Positions 1-11,607 of a stretch of DNA of 64,000 nt are shown here, one piece after another. Every line of letters begins with the position of its first letter. The stretch's first letter is position 1. The notes beneath the pieces are model-generated. The model was given only the letters and a program-made list of their open reading frames with translations. It was not told the DNA's origin and ran no database searches. The translations under genes were made by a program, and so were the position numbers. Origin of the DNA: Vicia villosa (lineage: Eukaryota; Streptophyta; Magnoliopsida; Fabales; Fabaceae); assembly GCF_029867415.1 (NCBI RefSeq), contig NC_081180.1, positions 238,708,823 through 238,772,822 of the forward strand. Reading direction: 5' to 3'.

Positions 1-1761
1 AGCAAATAGCCTCTACTAGATGCCTAAACACTCACAAAATCATGCCAAGGAGTTTCACACAAAATTACGGGTCATTTGTACAAGTTACGGTGCAATCGTC
101 AATCAAAAACAAGTTATTTACATGTGAGAAAGAAAAATCAAGTAAAATAAGAAAACATGCATTAAAATCTTGAATTCCAGGTCTTAGGACCTCTAGACAT
201 CCCTAATCACATGTACAAAAAGGAACCAACGTTGTTTCATGAATGCATTTTAATTTGAGAGCACAAACGTCACAATTGTCTATTAGAAACGCATGTTAAT
301 CGAGTCAAACAACACTAACCAAATACCAATCAAAACAAAGAATTATGAGTTCATATTTCATACACATTATCATGGGTTAGTTTGCAGTAATCATGCAAAA
401 ATTGGGGGTTAAATTCTGATCCTAAGGTGTTAAACGAAATTAGTTTGTAAAATCTATCGAAACATGAAGGAAGGTGAACGTATATGAAGAAAAGATTTAT
501 TAGAAATAGAAAAATAAAATCTAAAAATATGCAAAAAATATTACAATTATATACACACAAAATCCTACTTAAAATCTATTTTTATTGATTTTTTACTTGA
601 GCCAAAATTGATTAAACAATCAAAAGTTAGGAGAGAAACAAATTAAAAAAGAACAATTCTAACAATCACAGGGGGGTGCAGAAGCAAAACGAAATGCATT
701 GGATATACACTAGGGCACGTTTTGGGCCTTGTCCTGGGGGTGGAAAGAGCAATTTCATGGAAGTCCTAATGGAGATTCAGTCCATCCACATATTAATATC
801 AAACCTTATGCTATTTTCTAATTACACCCAATTAATTCACGTTAATCACTATCAATTCTATATTCATCTCTAATTAATCTCAGTTAATCACAACAAAATC
901 AATTAATATTGTATGAAACTTAAAAGAGGATTAGGGTTACAAACTTGTGGCCATTGAAGCTTTCCCCTCTCTTCTTCAACATGAACGGCGGCGTGGCAAC
1001 CTCCTCCGACGAACTCAGGGTCTCCGACCACCGTAGACAAAAATGGAACGCCATCTCCTTCTCAAACTCTCGTTCACTAATCTCTCTGATTCAATCCGTC
1101 TCTCGTATCTCTCAAATCGCGCATTTAACAACAATATTCTTGATGCGTACGCTCTTGCTAATGTTCGTCGTTGTTCTTGAAAGTGCAGCGAATTGAAGAG
1201 CGTTGATGTTCTTGCCGAATGATGGAGAGACCGATGGAGATTTTGGCGATGATTGTTGTTGAAGATAATGCGCGGAGCTTGAGTGTGGTTGATCGATGAA
1301 GATGCAGCGTTGCGAGATGTGATGATATTGAAGATGATTGTAGAGTGCTGATGTTTCTCAGATGTGATTGAAGCTGCGTGAAGATGATTGGAGCTTGGTT
1401 AGAGGTGAGTTTCGACTCTGTTTTCAGTTACGATTCTTCTTCTCTTTTTCCCTTCCCTTTTTCCGATTCTTTTTCTGTTGGTATATGAATGATGATGAAG
1501 AGGAAGTTCTGAGGTTGAAGATGGTTGACGAGTGAAGAAGTTGAAGTGGAGGGAGAACCGAATTTGTAGAAGTGGTGAAGATGATGAAAAATGGTGGCAA
1601 AGGTATGGAGAATTCTGAGAATTGTGGTGTGATGAGGAAGGTGAAGAGAGAATGGTGGTGAAGATTGAAGGGAGAGGCTGAATGATGGAGAAGGGTGAAG
1701 AGATCGTGATTGAAGATGAAGGGAATTGAGGTCCAGAAGCTTGAAGATTGAGAGAGTCTCC

Positions 1762-1769
1762 TATATATA
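1762..1769 (-). promoter_or_regulatory. Putative TATA box of LTR D
   Basis: On the minus strand a TATATATA core is followed by GGAGACTC, about 1.9 kb inside the LTR measured from its right edge. It is followed (toward lower coordinates) by a CT-rich leader on the minus strand. This resembles the U3/R border of plant LTRs. The assignment rests on the motif and its position only. Confidence 0.4.
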
Positions 1770-2883
1770 ACAAACCTCAGGTTCATCTCTCTTTCTGATT
1801 TTCTATTCTGAATCCGTTAGAGATCTGTTAGGGAGGTAGTTAGGATGTGTAACTGATTTTTTGAGTTTGTTAGGATTGGTTAGTGTTAGTTACAAGTTTG
1901 TTACGTGGCGGTTTTGACAGTTAGGTTAGTTACACAGTTAGTTTAAACTGTTAACTGAAATTGGTTATGGCTTTTATTGAAATTGGTTAGAGAATTAGAG
2001 GGAAATTCTGTTGGGTAGTTATGGTTTTCTTTTCTGAACTGATGCAGGGCTGAATTTGATTTTATAGAGGATTAGAATGAGCTGTATAGATGTATGGGTT
2101 TTGAGTAGATTTTGTTTGGGAATTCATTAGAAAGAGTTAGGGGAATTGGTTGTAAAACTATTAGGAGTTGGTTATTAGTGTGGCTGCAAGTTGATGGTGC
2201 AGGGTATGAATGTTTGGTTTTGCGTATGAATGTTTATTGATGTATTTTTCTGGTTTAATGCAGAGCTGCCGGTATGTTATGATGCAGTTTTTTCTAATTC
2301 TTCTCTTCCGACATGTATTTCTGGCTCGGTTTTTTATCGAATGCAAGCTGTGGTTTTTTGAACTGTTGTATATGATGTGATGAGGGTTAAGATCATGAAA
2401 GTTGTTAGGGTAATAACAAAGTTGGTTTTCTGTAGCATTGCTCCACTGATATTGGCCTGTTAGTTTGTTAAAGGTTTCAGTGAGTATAGAATTAGTTAGC
2501 ATGGTTTTAGGTAGTTATGAACTTGTTGTGTATATGAACTCTCAGTAGGAATTTCTTTTGAATGGTATGGCATTGTATTGTTGTGGCTTTATGAAGGATT
2601 GGCTTGGAACTGTTTTGAATGAAAATACAAGCGTGATATGGCTTATGTGTACTGGTATATACAGGTGATAGGAGGAGCAAAACTTCCTGTTGAACCATGG
2701 TTGGCTTGGTAAGTGCAGGACTGTTTCGGCTATACTGTGGGGATGCAGGCTTCTTTATTTGTTGCTGAAAGTTTCTTTTGTTCTTGTTTTAGCAGGTGCA
2801 ATGCGTAAGCTAATACCATAGCAAAGATGAAGTGGAGTTGACTTGAAGGATCAGAGAGAGAAGTTTAGGATCAGTTTGAATTC

Positions 2884-2940
2884 GGTCAACTATTTGACTA
2901 GAAAGTCAACAGTTGACTTTTAGTCAACTATAGGTCAAAT
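2884..2940. promoter_or_regulatory. Cluster of W-box (TTGAC/GTCAA) cores in LTR D
   Basis: Six TTGAC or GTCAA cores lie within 57 bp, including the perfect inverted pair GTCAACAGTTGAC. TTGAC is the core of WRKY-factor W-boxes. The cluster lies in the presumed U3 (enhancer) part of LTR D, upstream of the putative TATA box in transcription direction. Function is inferred. Confidence 0.4.
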
Positions 2941-3645
2941 GTACAATTTTGATGTGGTTTTCAATGTACTTTGCTTTTGTAATGCTTTTGCCTTGTCTTT
3001 GTATGTTAACTTCTTCAAAATTGTGGACAATATTCAATGTTCTCTCCTTCCATTTTAAATTCTCACTGATTTCTTCAATTTCTTCCACTTGAATTTATGT
3101 TGTCTTGAATGAAAGGCTTCTAAATATAATGGCTACTTGAATAGTAGTATCCAATGTGAAATAAGGTGGCTTTCCAAATGTTTGGTAAATAGAAAGTCAA
3201 CCCTCCACGGTTGCCTCTGCTGACCAAAACTCAACCTTTGTGGGAATAACCTCTATCTCCTCCTTCCACGATATGCGTATAAGAAATGGCCCTTATCCAA
3301 CTTCGAATAGAAATCCGGCCGACTTGCCAACTTTAAATATTTCACGATGCTCCTTTTGATGCCCCTTATTTAGAAATTTAAGCAAACATTAGTTGAACCA
3401 AGACAACTTGTATTCCAAGTACCCACAACAAACCCTAATCCATGGGAGTACTGAGTCATTGGCCCATCATAACCATATACAAAGACATGAAACTCGATTC
3501 TTTCCATGATCATTGATCCAATGCCAAGTTTATTGATTAATGAATGCATGAGGTGCGTTAATGGCCTAATGGGAGGTATGTAGATGAAGTGGGAAGCCTA
3601 AACCAGTTAGAATTAAAAGGGGTAGGACAAATTTGGGGTATGACA

Positions 3646-3755
3646 ATCATAAAAACCCATGTCAACAATTCTCAACACTCCACAAATTCAATAATTAAAT
3701 TCAAAATAATTTGAAAGTATTTAATTAAATAATTATTTAAATACCGGGTGTTACA
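3646..3755 (-). repeat. 3' LTR remnant of element C
   Basis: These 110 bp repeat the segment at about 6580-6690, ending ...ATACCGGGTGTTACA, with only a small indel or substitution in the AT-rich part. The remaining about 1.9 kb of this LTR is absent because element D adjoins at 3645. Confidence 0.85.
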
Positions 3756-4667
3756 ACTCTCCCCCACTTAGAATATTTTCGTCCTCGAAAATTTATCCGA
3801 TACACCCATCTTCAACTTCACTTCCACGTCCAACCATCAAACATAACAACCCATTGACACATCTCAAATCGACTACACATATGTCGACCATTCTGGTACT
3901 TCTTCAACATAACCGTTACTAACTTGTTAACTATTCCAACGCCATTCGAAAGTGCGAACATCGACGCCATGCGGCGACACTCTTTACGGTATCTCCAAAA
4001 CTTCTCAAATGGTACACCTAATTCTTAAAATTTCTTCTAAACAAACCCTTTAATTACTCCTTCAATTCACTCAACTCTGACACTAACGTTCAGCGCGACA
4101 CCAACGCACAAGTCTGGTCCCAAGGACAAGCGTAAACGCAAACTTCATCTCTTTCCAACATCATCTTGTTACAAATAATTCTATTAAAGCTTCTGAAACC
4201 ATTTTTAAAATAAATTTCATCTCGTTAGCTTTCCAACGCTTCAAACGGGACTCAAATCGGATGTCCAGAACTCAAGTTATGAATTTTTGAAGTTTCACAA
4301 AACATTCAGCAATTTCCTGCGTTTTGCTTACGAAAATTTCACTCCAAAACCTGTTTTTCTTCAACTTAAACATATTCCAAAAAAACTCTTAACATATCTC
4401 CTCACTCCCAAACTTTTTATAACTCGAGAGACACATTATTTCGTCGAAATTCAGTTTTCGAAACACCCAGACAACAATCCTCTTTGCGAACTTGCAACTG
4501 AACCAAATCCGAGAAGCAAAGCTTCTCCCCCACTTCGCTCAAACTAATTCCTGCAACAACCAGAAAGCAACAAGTACCGACAGTGTTTCACACACTTGTC
4601 ACGTACAGAGGAATAAATAACATTAGACAACTTGGCCGGACGGACCGACCTGCTCTGATACCACTAA
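3756..4667 (-). other. Non-coding internal region of element C with PPT and PBS
   Basis: The PPT lies at 3756-3770 (minus TAAGTGGGGGAGAGT). The PBS lies at 4649-4663 (minus TGGTATCAGAGCAGG), separated from the LTR by a 4 bp spacer. Between them I see no retroelement domain. The short plus-strand reading frame at 4287-4547 looks like chance. Confidence 0.7.
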
Positions 4668-6690
4668 TGTAACACCCCAAATCTACCCGATAAATTATAC
4701 GGAAAATCAGAGTATAAATTCCAAACAAGTTCATTTGAGGTATCACATATTCGTCATCTCAAAAACATTTACGACTTACTTGCCTTCATATAGATACATA
4801 ACACAAGAATTTAAAACGATAATCAAATCATTACAAAAAAAATCACTTTGTTTAAATTCAATAATTAACTCGCAGCGGAATCAACACACTTCATAACTAT
4901 TCAAATCAAGTCGTAGCATCATTGCACGGTAACTTTAAGTTACAATTTAAACCAAAACCATATAAAAATTCAGCAAAAGAATTAATAAATAAAACAATCG
5001 TTTTATCCCCCCGAGTGCTACGTATCAGAGCAAGACACCAACTCGACTAACAGCAACTAAAGACTTCATAAAATCACTTCAAACTTCCACCGCTATCTTG
5101 AGTACCTGTCAATTTCCCATAGTAGGGAAACATCATTCAGAAAGGGTGAGATATCTACCAATATAAACAAACGCATGATAAACAATATATTAGAATTTAA
5201 TCATACGAAATTATCACGTTACAGCTTTCAGACTACATTTATAATAACAATTAACCTGAACAGTTATATTAACAAAAATCAATAACAACAACATATTAAT
5301 AGTTATAAAAACTATTTCTCATCTTCCAGACAATACCTGTCACAACACGTCATTAGTATAACAATTTATAATTACAACTCCATATTATCACAATTTAACA
5401 ACAACTCAAGTCACATCACGTCACAATTAAATCACACTCATGCCACATACAATGAGACTCTACAACTGCACATGCATGTGGTACCCAGGGCTTCAGCCCC
5501 CATCGCCAATTGCCAGTTAAACAGAGGCATCAAGGCATAAGCCTTCGTCACTAATTTGCCAATCCAGGCCGTCACCAAAATGCATATGTATATGAATGCA
5601 ACAAACACACACAACAAACAAAACAACATCACCGTCACAAAGGCATAAGCCTATATCGTCGCTATACCAATAAATAAAGGTATTCGTCGTCACTGAAACA
5701 TCCTGCAACTTCGCATAAAACCACGACGCTATACACATCGCTCAGAAATCACAAGGAAATAACAACACAACGTACTCATCATAATTCACAAAACAAGCCA
5801 AACACAATCACCTACTAACATATACGAACTACCTATACAATTTTCAATTAATTCCAGTCTCCAAGTATTCCAATAATTATTTTGCACCACAAATTTAACT
5901 ACACTATCAATTCAACAACAACAAGATTCGACACAACAGCATATAAATTATTGTTTTGCAACATAAATCACACACAATAAGCCGGAATAATTTCCAACGA
6001 ATTTAACCCCCACATATCATTCATCATGAGTCCGGTTATAGAGTTAGAACCCCACCCCTTACCTTGTATTCGGAGTCCGTTCTACAATTCTACCGATCGA
6101 AGCCATCTAGCCTTAGCTCCCAAACATTGCCTCTTTTAATCAGAATCAAAAGCTGAAAATTTTCCTTAATTTGTAGCTACAGTGCGATGATGATATCTCA
6201 CAACTCAGACCTTATTTTGAAGATCCCAACGGTCAAAAGTTAGATATAGGTGTTGTGAACCTATCCACAAAATTTGGTGATGATCCAACGGTTAACGAAT
6301 CGGGGATCTTCGATTTAGTGAGACTGCTGCAAGAAAAACGGGAATGAATTTCTCTCCTATTTTCTCTCTTCTCTACAACTTCTCATGTCCAATTCCCCAA
6401 GACCTTTTCTCTTCTAATTAACCTAATCCTTATCTTAACTTAATTTCATTAAACCTATTGGGCCTAACATTCACACCCCACGTTTTACTACCACCATCAC
6501 TTAATTAAGTCCATATAGTAAGTCTAGTATTTCTTCAATACTATTTCTACAACTTAATCAATTAATTAATCGACTAATTAATCATAAAAACCCATGTCAA
6601 CAATTCTCAACACTCCACAAATTCAATAATTAAATTCAAAATAATTTGAAAGTATTTAATTAAATAATTAATTAAATACCGGGTGTTACA
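4668..6690 (-). repeat. 5' LTR of element C (2023 bp)
   Basis: It runs from TGTAACACCC at 4668 to GGGTGTTACA at 6690, with TG...CA ends on both strands. The PBS lies directly to its left, so transcription is on the minus strand. On its right, 6691-6695 (gggta) is one half of the expected 5 bp target duplication. The other half is hidden beyond element D. Confidence 0.85.
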
Positions 6691-8066
6691 GGGTACAATT
6701 CTGTATAGGTCATTGGAATCGGATCAAACTGTGGAGCTCTTTGCACACGATTCTGATTGTTGTTAAGTTGTTGAGCCTGTTGTCGAGGCTGTTGTTGTTG
6801 AAACTGCGGAGTAAACCCCGGATTCGGTGCGGTATTAACGACTGGTGCAATAGCAGCCACCTGTCGTGGACGATTGACATTTCCTCTTGGCCTCCCTTGG
6901 GATACCATGTCAACACTTTGTTCTTTCTTCTTTGGGAAACCACTTCCGAACTTTTTGGTTCCACTTGAAGATCCACCTTCTTTAGTCAAACGTCCTGTTC
7001 GGACTCCTTCTTCTAGACGCATCCCCATGTTTACCATTTCGGTGAAATCACTTGGAGCACTAGCAATCATGCGTTCATAATAAAACAGACTGAGAGTATT
7101 CAAAAAGATCTTTGTCATCTCTTTCTCTTTTAACGGTGGATTAATCTGAGCAGCAGTTTCTCTCCATCGTTGGGCATACTCTTTGAAAGCTTCATGATCT
7201 TTCTGAGCCATGGATCGGGGCTGATCTCTGTCCGGAGCCATATCCGAGTTATACTTGTATTGTCGGACAAAGGCCTCACCTAGGTCGTTGAAAGTCCGAA
7301 TATTGGTGCTATCCAAACCTGTGTACCACTTCAGTGCGGCACCAGTCAAACTGTCTTGAAAGTAGTGGATAAGTAACTGATGGTTATCTGCATAAGTAGA
7401 CATCTTTCTGGCATACATCACGAGATGACTTTGTGGACAAGAACTACCTTTGTATTTTTCAAAGTCAGGGACCTTGAATTTAGCTGGTATTTGTACACTG
7501 GGAACCAAACATAGCTCCTGGGCATTCTTTCCAAACAAATCTTTGCCACGAATAGCTTTGACTTCCAGTTGAATCTTGTTGAATTGTTCTTGGAGATCTC
7601 CCACAAGATTACGTTGATTTGTGCTATCACCTTGATCATGATAAATCTCATTGCCATCATAAGGAACAGTGTGAACCGTAGGGGTCGGAACTGTCATAGT
7701 GGGTTGAGAAAGTGCCATAGTGATTTGGGAAAAAGTTACCCCTGAATGTGGAATAAATGCCGAACCTTGTGCAGCAGGCGCTTCAGTTGTAGCTGTTTGA
7801 ACCCCAGAGAAATTATGGCGGAAACCTGTACCAAAACTGAAAGCCGGGCCCCAACCTTCTGGCATGGAGAAAGATGGAATGTTGAATGCAACTGTAGAAA
7901 CTGGAGTAGTGACTTCAGATGTTACCGTTGCTTGACTGTTAGGTGGCGGCGACTGATTCTGTGCGGCCATTAAGGAGTCAACCAGAGTAGTGAGACTTTC
8001 CAACTTTTCCTGAAGGGTGGTCACTGTACCACGAAGCTCGATATTCTCTTGTTCAGAGTGTTCCAT
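6691..8066 (-). pseudogene. Ogre A gag, truncated at about residue 459
   Basis: This is the first about 459 codons of a Gag-protease polyprotein nearly identical to residues 1-459 of the intact copy in Ogre B. It has an N-terminal heptad-rich coiled coil (residues 1-35), a Q/T/P-rich linker, the gag core (about 196-350, with the KWYTGL and YAQRWRETA stretches) and a Q-rich tail. The reading frame runs into the LTR of element C (…LYP, then V-T-P-G-I, then stop), so the protease and the cysteine/histidine motif are lost. The visible part has no internal stop. Gag would assemble virus-like particles in the cytoplasm, but this copy could only make a fragment. Confidence 0.9.
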
Positions 8067-8393
8067 TACTCTTCTTCTACTTGAACGAGTATTGTATCTG
8101 TGATCTGATTGCGAGCGCGGTCGAGAAACTTTGAGACGCGACAGCTTGACGATCTAATGGAGAAAGATCCAAAAGATGAGACTCTATACAACAGACTCGA
8201 TATGCAGAATGATGTATGCAAAAAGAAATTTATGATTTTTCCAAACATTTTAAAGATTATTTCCTTGCAAACATTTGAACACAAACAATTCTTTTATTCA
8301 TTCATTTTTTTTTATTGCAATAATGGGAAATATTACAACATTGGAGCGTAGCTCCTTACAAAAGCAAATGATAAATGAAAATCTAAACAAATC
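8067..8393 (-). other. Spacer between ORF1 and gag in Ogre A
   Basis: This 327 bp non-coding spacer is closely matched by the 330 bp spacer at 20569-20898 in Ogre B. No gene is seen in it. How the downstream gag ORF is translated is not evident from the sequence. Confidence 0.7.
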
Positions 8394-9929
8394 CTAAACA
8401 TCTTCATCAGACGAAGAACCAAATGCGTTGTGCAGCTTGAGCTTCAGGATTTCTTTCCCATAGTAAGCTTTCAATTTGGCCTTTTCAGCCCTCAGTTTGT
8501 CGACAACATTCTTCCAATCATCAGGAGTCGGAGCGTTGCTTGTCGAGGCTTCAAGATTCTTCTTGCTTTCTTTGATGTACCTCCTGATCGCGGCGTCTTT
8601 CTGACGAATCTTCTCATCTTTACTCATGAGCCATCCATCTTGATAATAGAGAGTTTCTTCGTGATCTTTCACTCTTTTCTTCAACTTTCTATTTTTCTCA
8701 TCAGTTTTGCGAAACTTTTCTTCCCAAGCGTCTTTTTCTAACCTCATCTTGGCTAAAATCTCTTGGTATTCTTCCGTAGTGTCAATGGGAATGTTGGGTA
8801 GTTGAGGTACCACAGGGAACATGGGTTTTTCATAATCATAAGGCATTTGAAACTCCCTTGCTCTTTTCTTCACCCAACAGGTATAGGCGTTCGTAGCAAT
8901 ACAGTTCTTTATCTCACCTTTTTCTTTCCATCGGATGTCGTACCAGGCTTTCACCATTTTTGTCTTCAACCCTTGAGGATCATTTCCTTCCTGATAGAAG
9001 TAGCTTTCTACTGTAGGGCCAATGGGTTTTGTTGAATTTGCATACCCGAGTTGTCGTCGGGCTAGGACCGGATTGTAGTTAATTCCTCCTTGTGTACCAA
9101 TGAGGGGTACGTTGGCGAATTCTCCACAACTTTCAATGGTTTCTGTACCGCAGCGAGCCAAGGTATACCACTGAATATCATTATTAGTAAGAGACATAAG
9201 TCTTTGAGACCAACGTAAACCTTCTTGGTTTTCCGTGAAAATGGGAGACTTAGGTAAGTGTGAAACAATCCATTTGAATAACAGAGGTGCACAACATACA
9301 ATAATTCCACCACCTTGGTGATTCCTATGATGGACAGAGAAATACATGTCACCAAGCAGAGTCGGAACGGGATTTCCATTCAAAAAGACCTTTATGGCAT
9401 TGATATCAACAAAGTCGTCGATATTGGGAAACAGAACCAACCCATAGATGAGCAAGGCTAGTACAGCTTCAAAAGCTATCATGCTACCAGTCTCGATGAA
9501 ATCAAAGGCTCTCTTTATTAGAAACTGTGAAGGCAAACCCGGAAGGTTTCCTTTGGTAGTCCAATTACTCTCTATTTCAGATTTCTTCAAGTGGGTACCT
9601 GTTGCAATGACTGGTGACTTAGGAATGGCTTCCAAACCATTGAAAGGTATTTTGTCAGACACAGGAATACCCAAAAGATTGGCATATTCCTCCAAGGTTG
9701 GTACCAACTGATAGTCTGGAAAGGTAAAACACCGGTAGACGGGATCATAAAACTGAACCAGAGTTTTGAGAAGTCCTTCATCAACATGAGTGTTCAAGAT
9801 AGGCAAAAGCTTTCCATGGCTTTTCCTAAAATCAGAAGGATCTTGTACAAAAGACGCTAACTCTTTCAGTCTTTCCACATTAGGCTCTTTGAAACCGTAC
9901 CTCTTGGTATGCCTTTTTACCCACTCCAT
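8394..9929 (-). CDS. Ogre A ORF1 protein (511 aa)
   Basis: This open frame of 511 codons begins MEWVKRHTKRYGF. It is colinear and equal in length to the Ogre B protein at 20899-22434. The N-terminal two thirds (LPILNTHVDEGLLKTLVQFYDP, FTFPDYQLVPTLEEYANLLG, CCAPLLFKWIVSHLP) match what I know as the ORF1/DUF7745-type protein of Ogre elements, which resembles plant-mobile-domain proteins. The C-terminal third (about 390-490) is charged and probably coiled-coil. Its function in the element is unknown. The start is chosen because the Met begins the conserved block and aligns with copy B. Retention of an open frame suggests recent insertion or selection. Confidence 0.88.
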   Translation of the reverse strand: MEWVKRHTKRYGFKEPNVERLKELASFVQDPSDFRKSHGKLLPILNTHVDEGLLKTLVQFYDPVYRCFTFPDYQLVPTLEEYANLLGIPVSDKIPFNGLEAIPKSPVIATGTHLKKSEIESNWTTKGNLPGLPSQFLIKRAFDFIETGSMIAFEAVLALLIYGLVLFPNIDDFVDINAIKVFLNGNPVPTLLGDMYFSVHHRNHQGGGIIVCCAPLLFKWIVSHLPKSPIFTENQEGLRWSQRLMSLTNNDIQWYTLARCGTETIESCGEFANVPLIGTQGGINYNPVLARRQLGYANSTKPIGPTVESYFYQEGNDPQGLKTKMVKAWYDIRWKEKGEIKNCIATNAYTCWVKKRAREFQMPYDYEKPMFPVVPQLPNIPIDTTEEYQEILAKMRLEKDAWEEKFRKTDEKNRKLKKRVKDHEETLYYQDGWLMSKDEKIRQKDAAIRRYIKESKKNLEASTSNAPTPDDWKNVVDKLRAEKAKLKAYYGKEILKLKLHNAFGSSSDEDV

Positions 9930-10738
9930 AACCTAATCCTATAATGTTTGCAAAGAAAATTCTCTAATTGTTTGGAAAAAATCATGTTTTTATGGAAAAA
10001 GATTTTTTTATTTTTTATGGATGTATGAATGCATGGATGCATGGATGCCACATATTCAAACATGGTAAAGCGAATATGGTAACGCAAACATGGTACTGTA
10101 AACATGGCAACACAAACATGGTAACACAAACATGGTACACACAGGTTCAAAGGTCCAGCGTCACGAGCATGAGGTCAGAGAACCAAATATGGGATAGTTC
10201 TAGTTAATCACCTGTACAACATGTTCTACTGATACGTCAGAGTCTACATTTTTCTTTCGGATATTACCGGCTTTCCACAATTAAACTCATGAGCCAGCAA
10301 TATTCTCAAAAAAAACTCGTCTGAGTGTGGTTCTCCGCATGACAACTAATCCAAGTCTTCACCTGAATAGTTTCTGCACCACAACCTAATAAGGCCAGGA
10401 TGGGTTGGGGTTCTACAGTCTCTCAGCTTCTACAGTTCAATGAAAGCAACAATGTCTTCGCAATTAACTCGCTAAACATATATTACAAACAAGGAACCTC
10501 CACTGAGAGGAAGGATTCTCACGTGCGCTTGCACATGACTATACCCTCCACCTAATTTCTTATGTGTACTTAATCCGGGTTAGGATTTGTCCATAATGTA
10601 TCACTTGTAACAGAACCACAGATGTAACAGAACCAAAGAACCAAACAAGAACAAAAAACAAAAAAAACAAAACAAATAGAAATAACCCTTTCTTTGGAAA
10701 CAATAAAAAGATGGTCCCCAGTGAAGTCGCCATTTTTC
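9930..10738 (-). other. Ogre A 5' UTR with PBS and AACATGGTA minisatellite
   Basis: The leader between LTR and ORF1 contains the PBS at 10713-10732 (minus TGGCGACTTCACTGGGGACC), six bases from the LTR. Ogre elements are reported to use tRNA-Arg, but I did not verify the pairing. Near 10055-10140 there are six or so short tandem units of the form AACATGGTAACAC. The leader is conserved in Ogre B at 22435-23226. Confidence 0.8.
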
Positions 10739-11430
10739 TGTCGCGGGCGAAAAATCGTTTTGTTCCTCTTTTTTTGTGGATGAGACACCTGATGCCTTCT
10801 TTGGGCTCGTGTGCTCATAAAAAATGATTTTTCTTTTGTACCGACCAAACTTTTTATTATTTCCAAAGGAGGAAAAGGAAAAAAGCTGCAATAACCTAAA
10901 AGTGGGGGAGAGATCTTTGGGTAAGAGGGTTGGTTATACGAAGGGAAGGTATTAGCACCCAACGTATCTATAGTACTCTATAGGTTTCTTTGCTTTGTTT
11001 ATTCCATTCTTGTTGTGGTGGAGGTTCTTGTGAAATAGGTGGGACCTAAGGTGTTTGTTTGATTATGCTCGCAAAGATCATCGCGATCCTCTGCATACAT
11101 ATCCCTTAGAGGGAATCAGAGCATCTGTAGCTCGGGGTCTACGGGTGCTAAGGTTTGAATGGTTTTTTTTGTTTTGTTTTGCTCGCCAAGGATCGACCTT
11201 GTGCCTACGTATTCTCAAAGGGATGTTGAGAAAGTCAGAGCAATCGTAGTTCCCACTTATGCTAGTGGAAGCAAAGGAAAATAGACAAATGTCGTCTAAA
11301 TGCTAGATGTATCTAATCTATATCATCACATACATCTGTTTGTTTTTGTTTGAAAATCTTTTCATTATAAGCCCGGGGCCATGCCACTTAGGGTGCTTAG
11401 AATGATAAAGATGTTTTTGTTTGTTTAACC

Positions 11431-11607
11431 AGCCTTGTGGCAAAAGTTTCAATGAAGTCAGCCTTGTGACAAAAACTTTGATTAATCAGCCAGCCTTGTG
11501 GCAAAAGTTTCAATGAAGTCAGCCTTGTGACAAAAACTTTGATTAATCATCCAGTACGGTGGTAAAACAGTTTGATTGATTAGCCAGCCTTGTGGCAAAA
11601 AAGTTTG
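11431..11607 (-). repeat. About 60 bp tandem repeat in Ogre A LTR
   Basis: Units contain CAGCCTTGTGGCAAAAG alternating with CAGCCTTGTGACAAAAAC. The Ogre B LTR has one more unit (23911-24147), so this array changes copy number between copies. Confidence 0.8.

Larger units (their letters stand above)
1..3645 (-). mobile_element. Element D: partial LTR of an Ogre/Tat-like retrotransposon
   Basis: The right edge reads ...GGGGTATGACA, the complement of TGTCATACCCC, the same terminus that starts the Ogre LTRs A, B and F here. The junction at 3645/3646 falls inside the 3' LTR of element C, so D is the younger insertion. The body contains a minus-strand TATA box near 1762, a GA-rich tract (1470-1740) and a short GC-richer ORF-like patch (about 960-1200). 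I saw no gag, RT or PBS, and the other end lies outside the window. It could be a 5' LTR, a 3' LTR or a solo LTR. Apart from its terminus, the sequence is not obviously similar to the A/B LTRs. Confidence 0.55.
3646..6690 (-). mobile_element. Element C: LTR element without coding capacity (Tekay-like, LARD-like)
   Basis: A complete right LTR (4668-6690) and the last about 110 bp of the other LTR (3646-3755) bracket only 912 bp of internal sequence. The PBS (minus TGGTATCAGAGCAGG) matches the initiator tRNA-Met type. A PPT of the form AAGTGGGGGAGAGT abuts the 3' LTR. The terminal bases form a 10 bp inverted pair, TGTAACACCC/GGGTGTTACA. The internal region has no gag-pol, though the stretch next to the PPT resembles the end of the Tekay pol region near 30500. 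It is inserted in Ogre A gag (junction 6690/6691) and its 3' LTR is cut by element D. The element is non-autonomous, either internally deleted or a LARD. Confidence 0.75.

Noticed and set aside
1399..1786. Two overlapping minus-strand frames (120-124 codons) rich in Ser, Pro and Phe
   Set aside because: The region is a GA-rich (CT-rich on the minus strand) leader tract of LTR D. Both frames are low complexity and mutually overlapping, so neither is supported.
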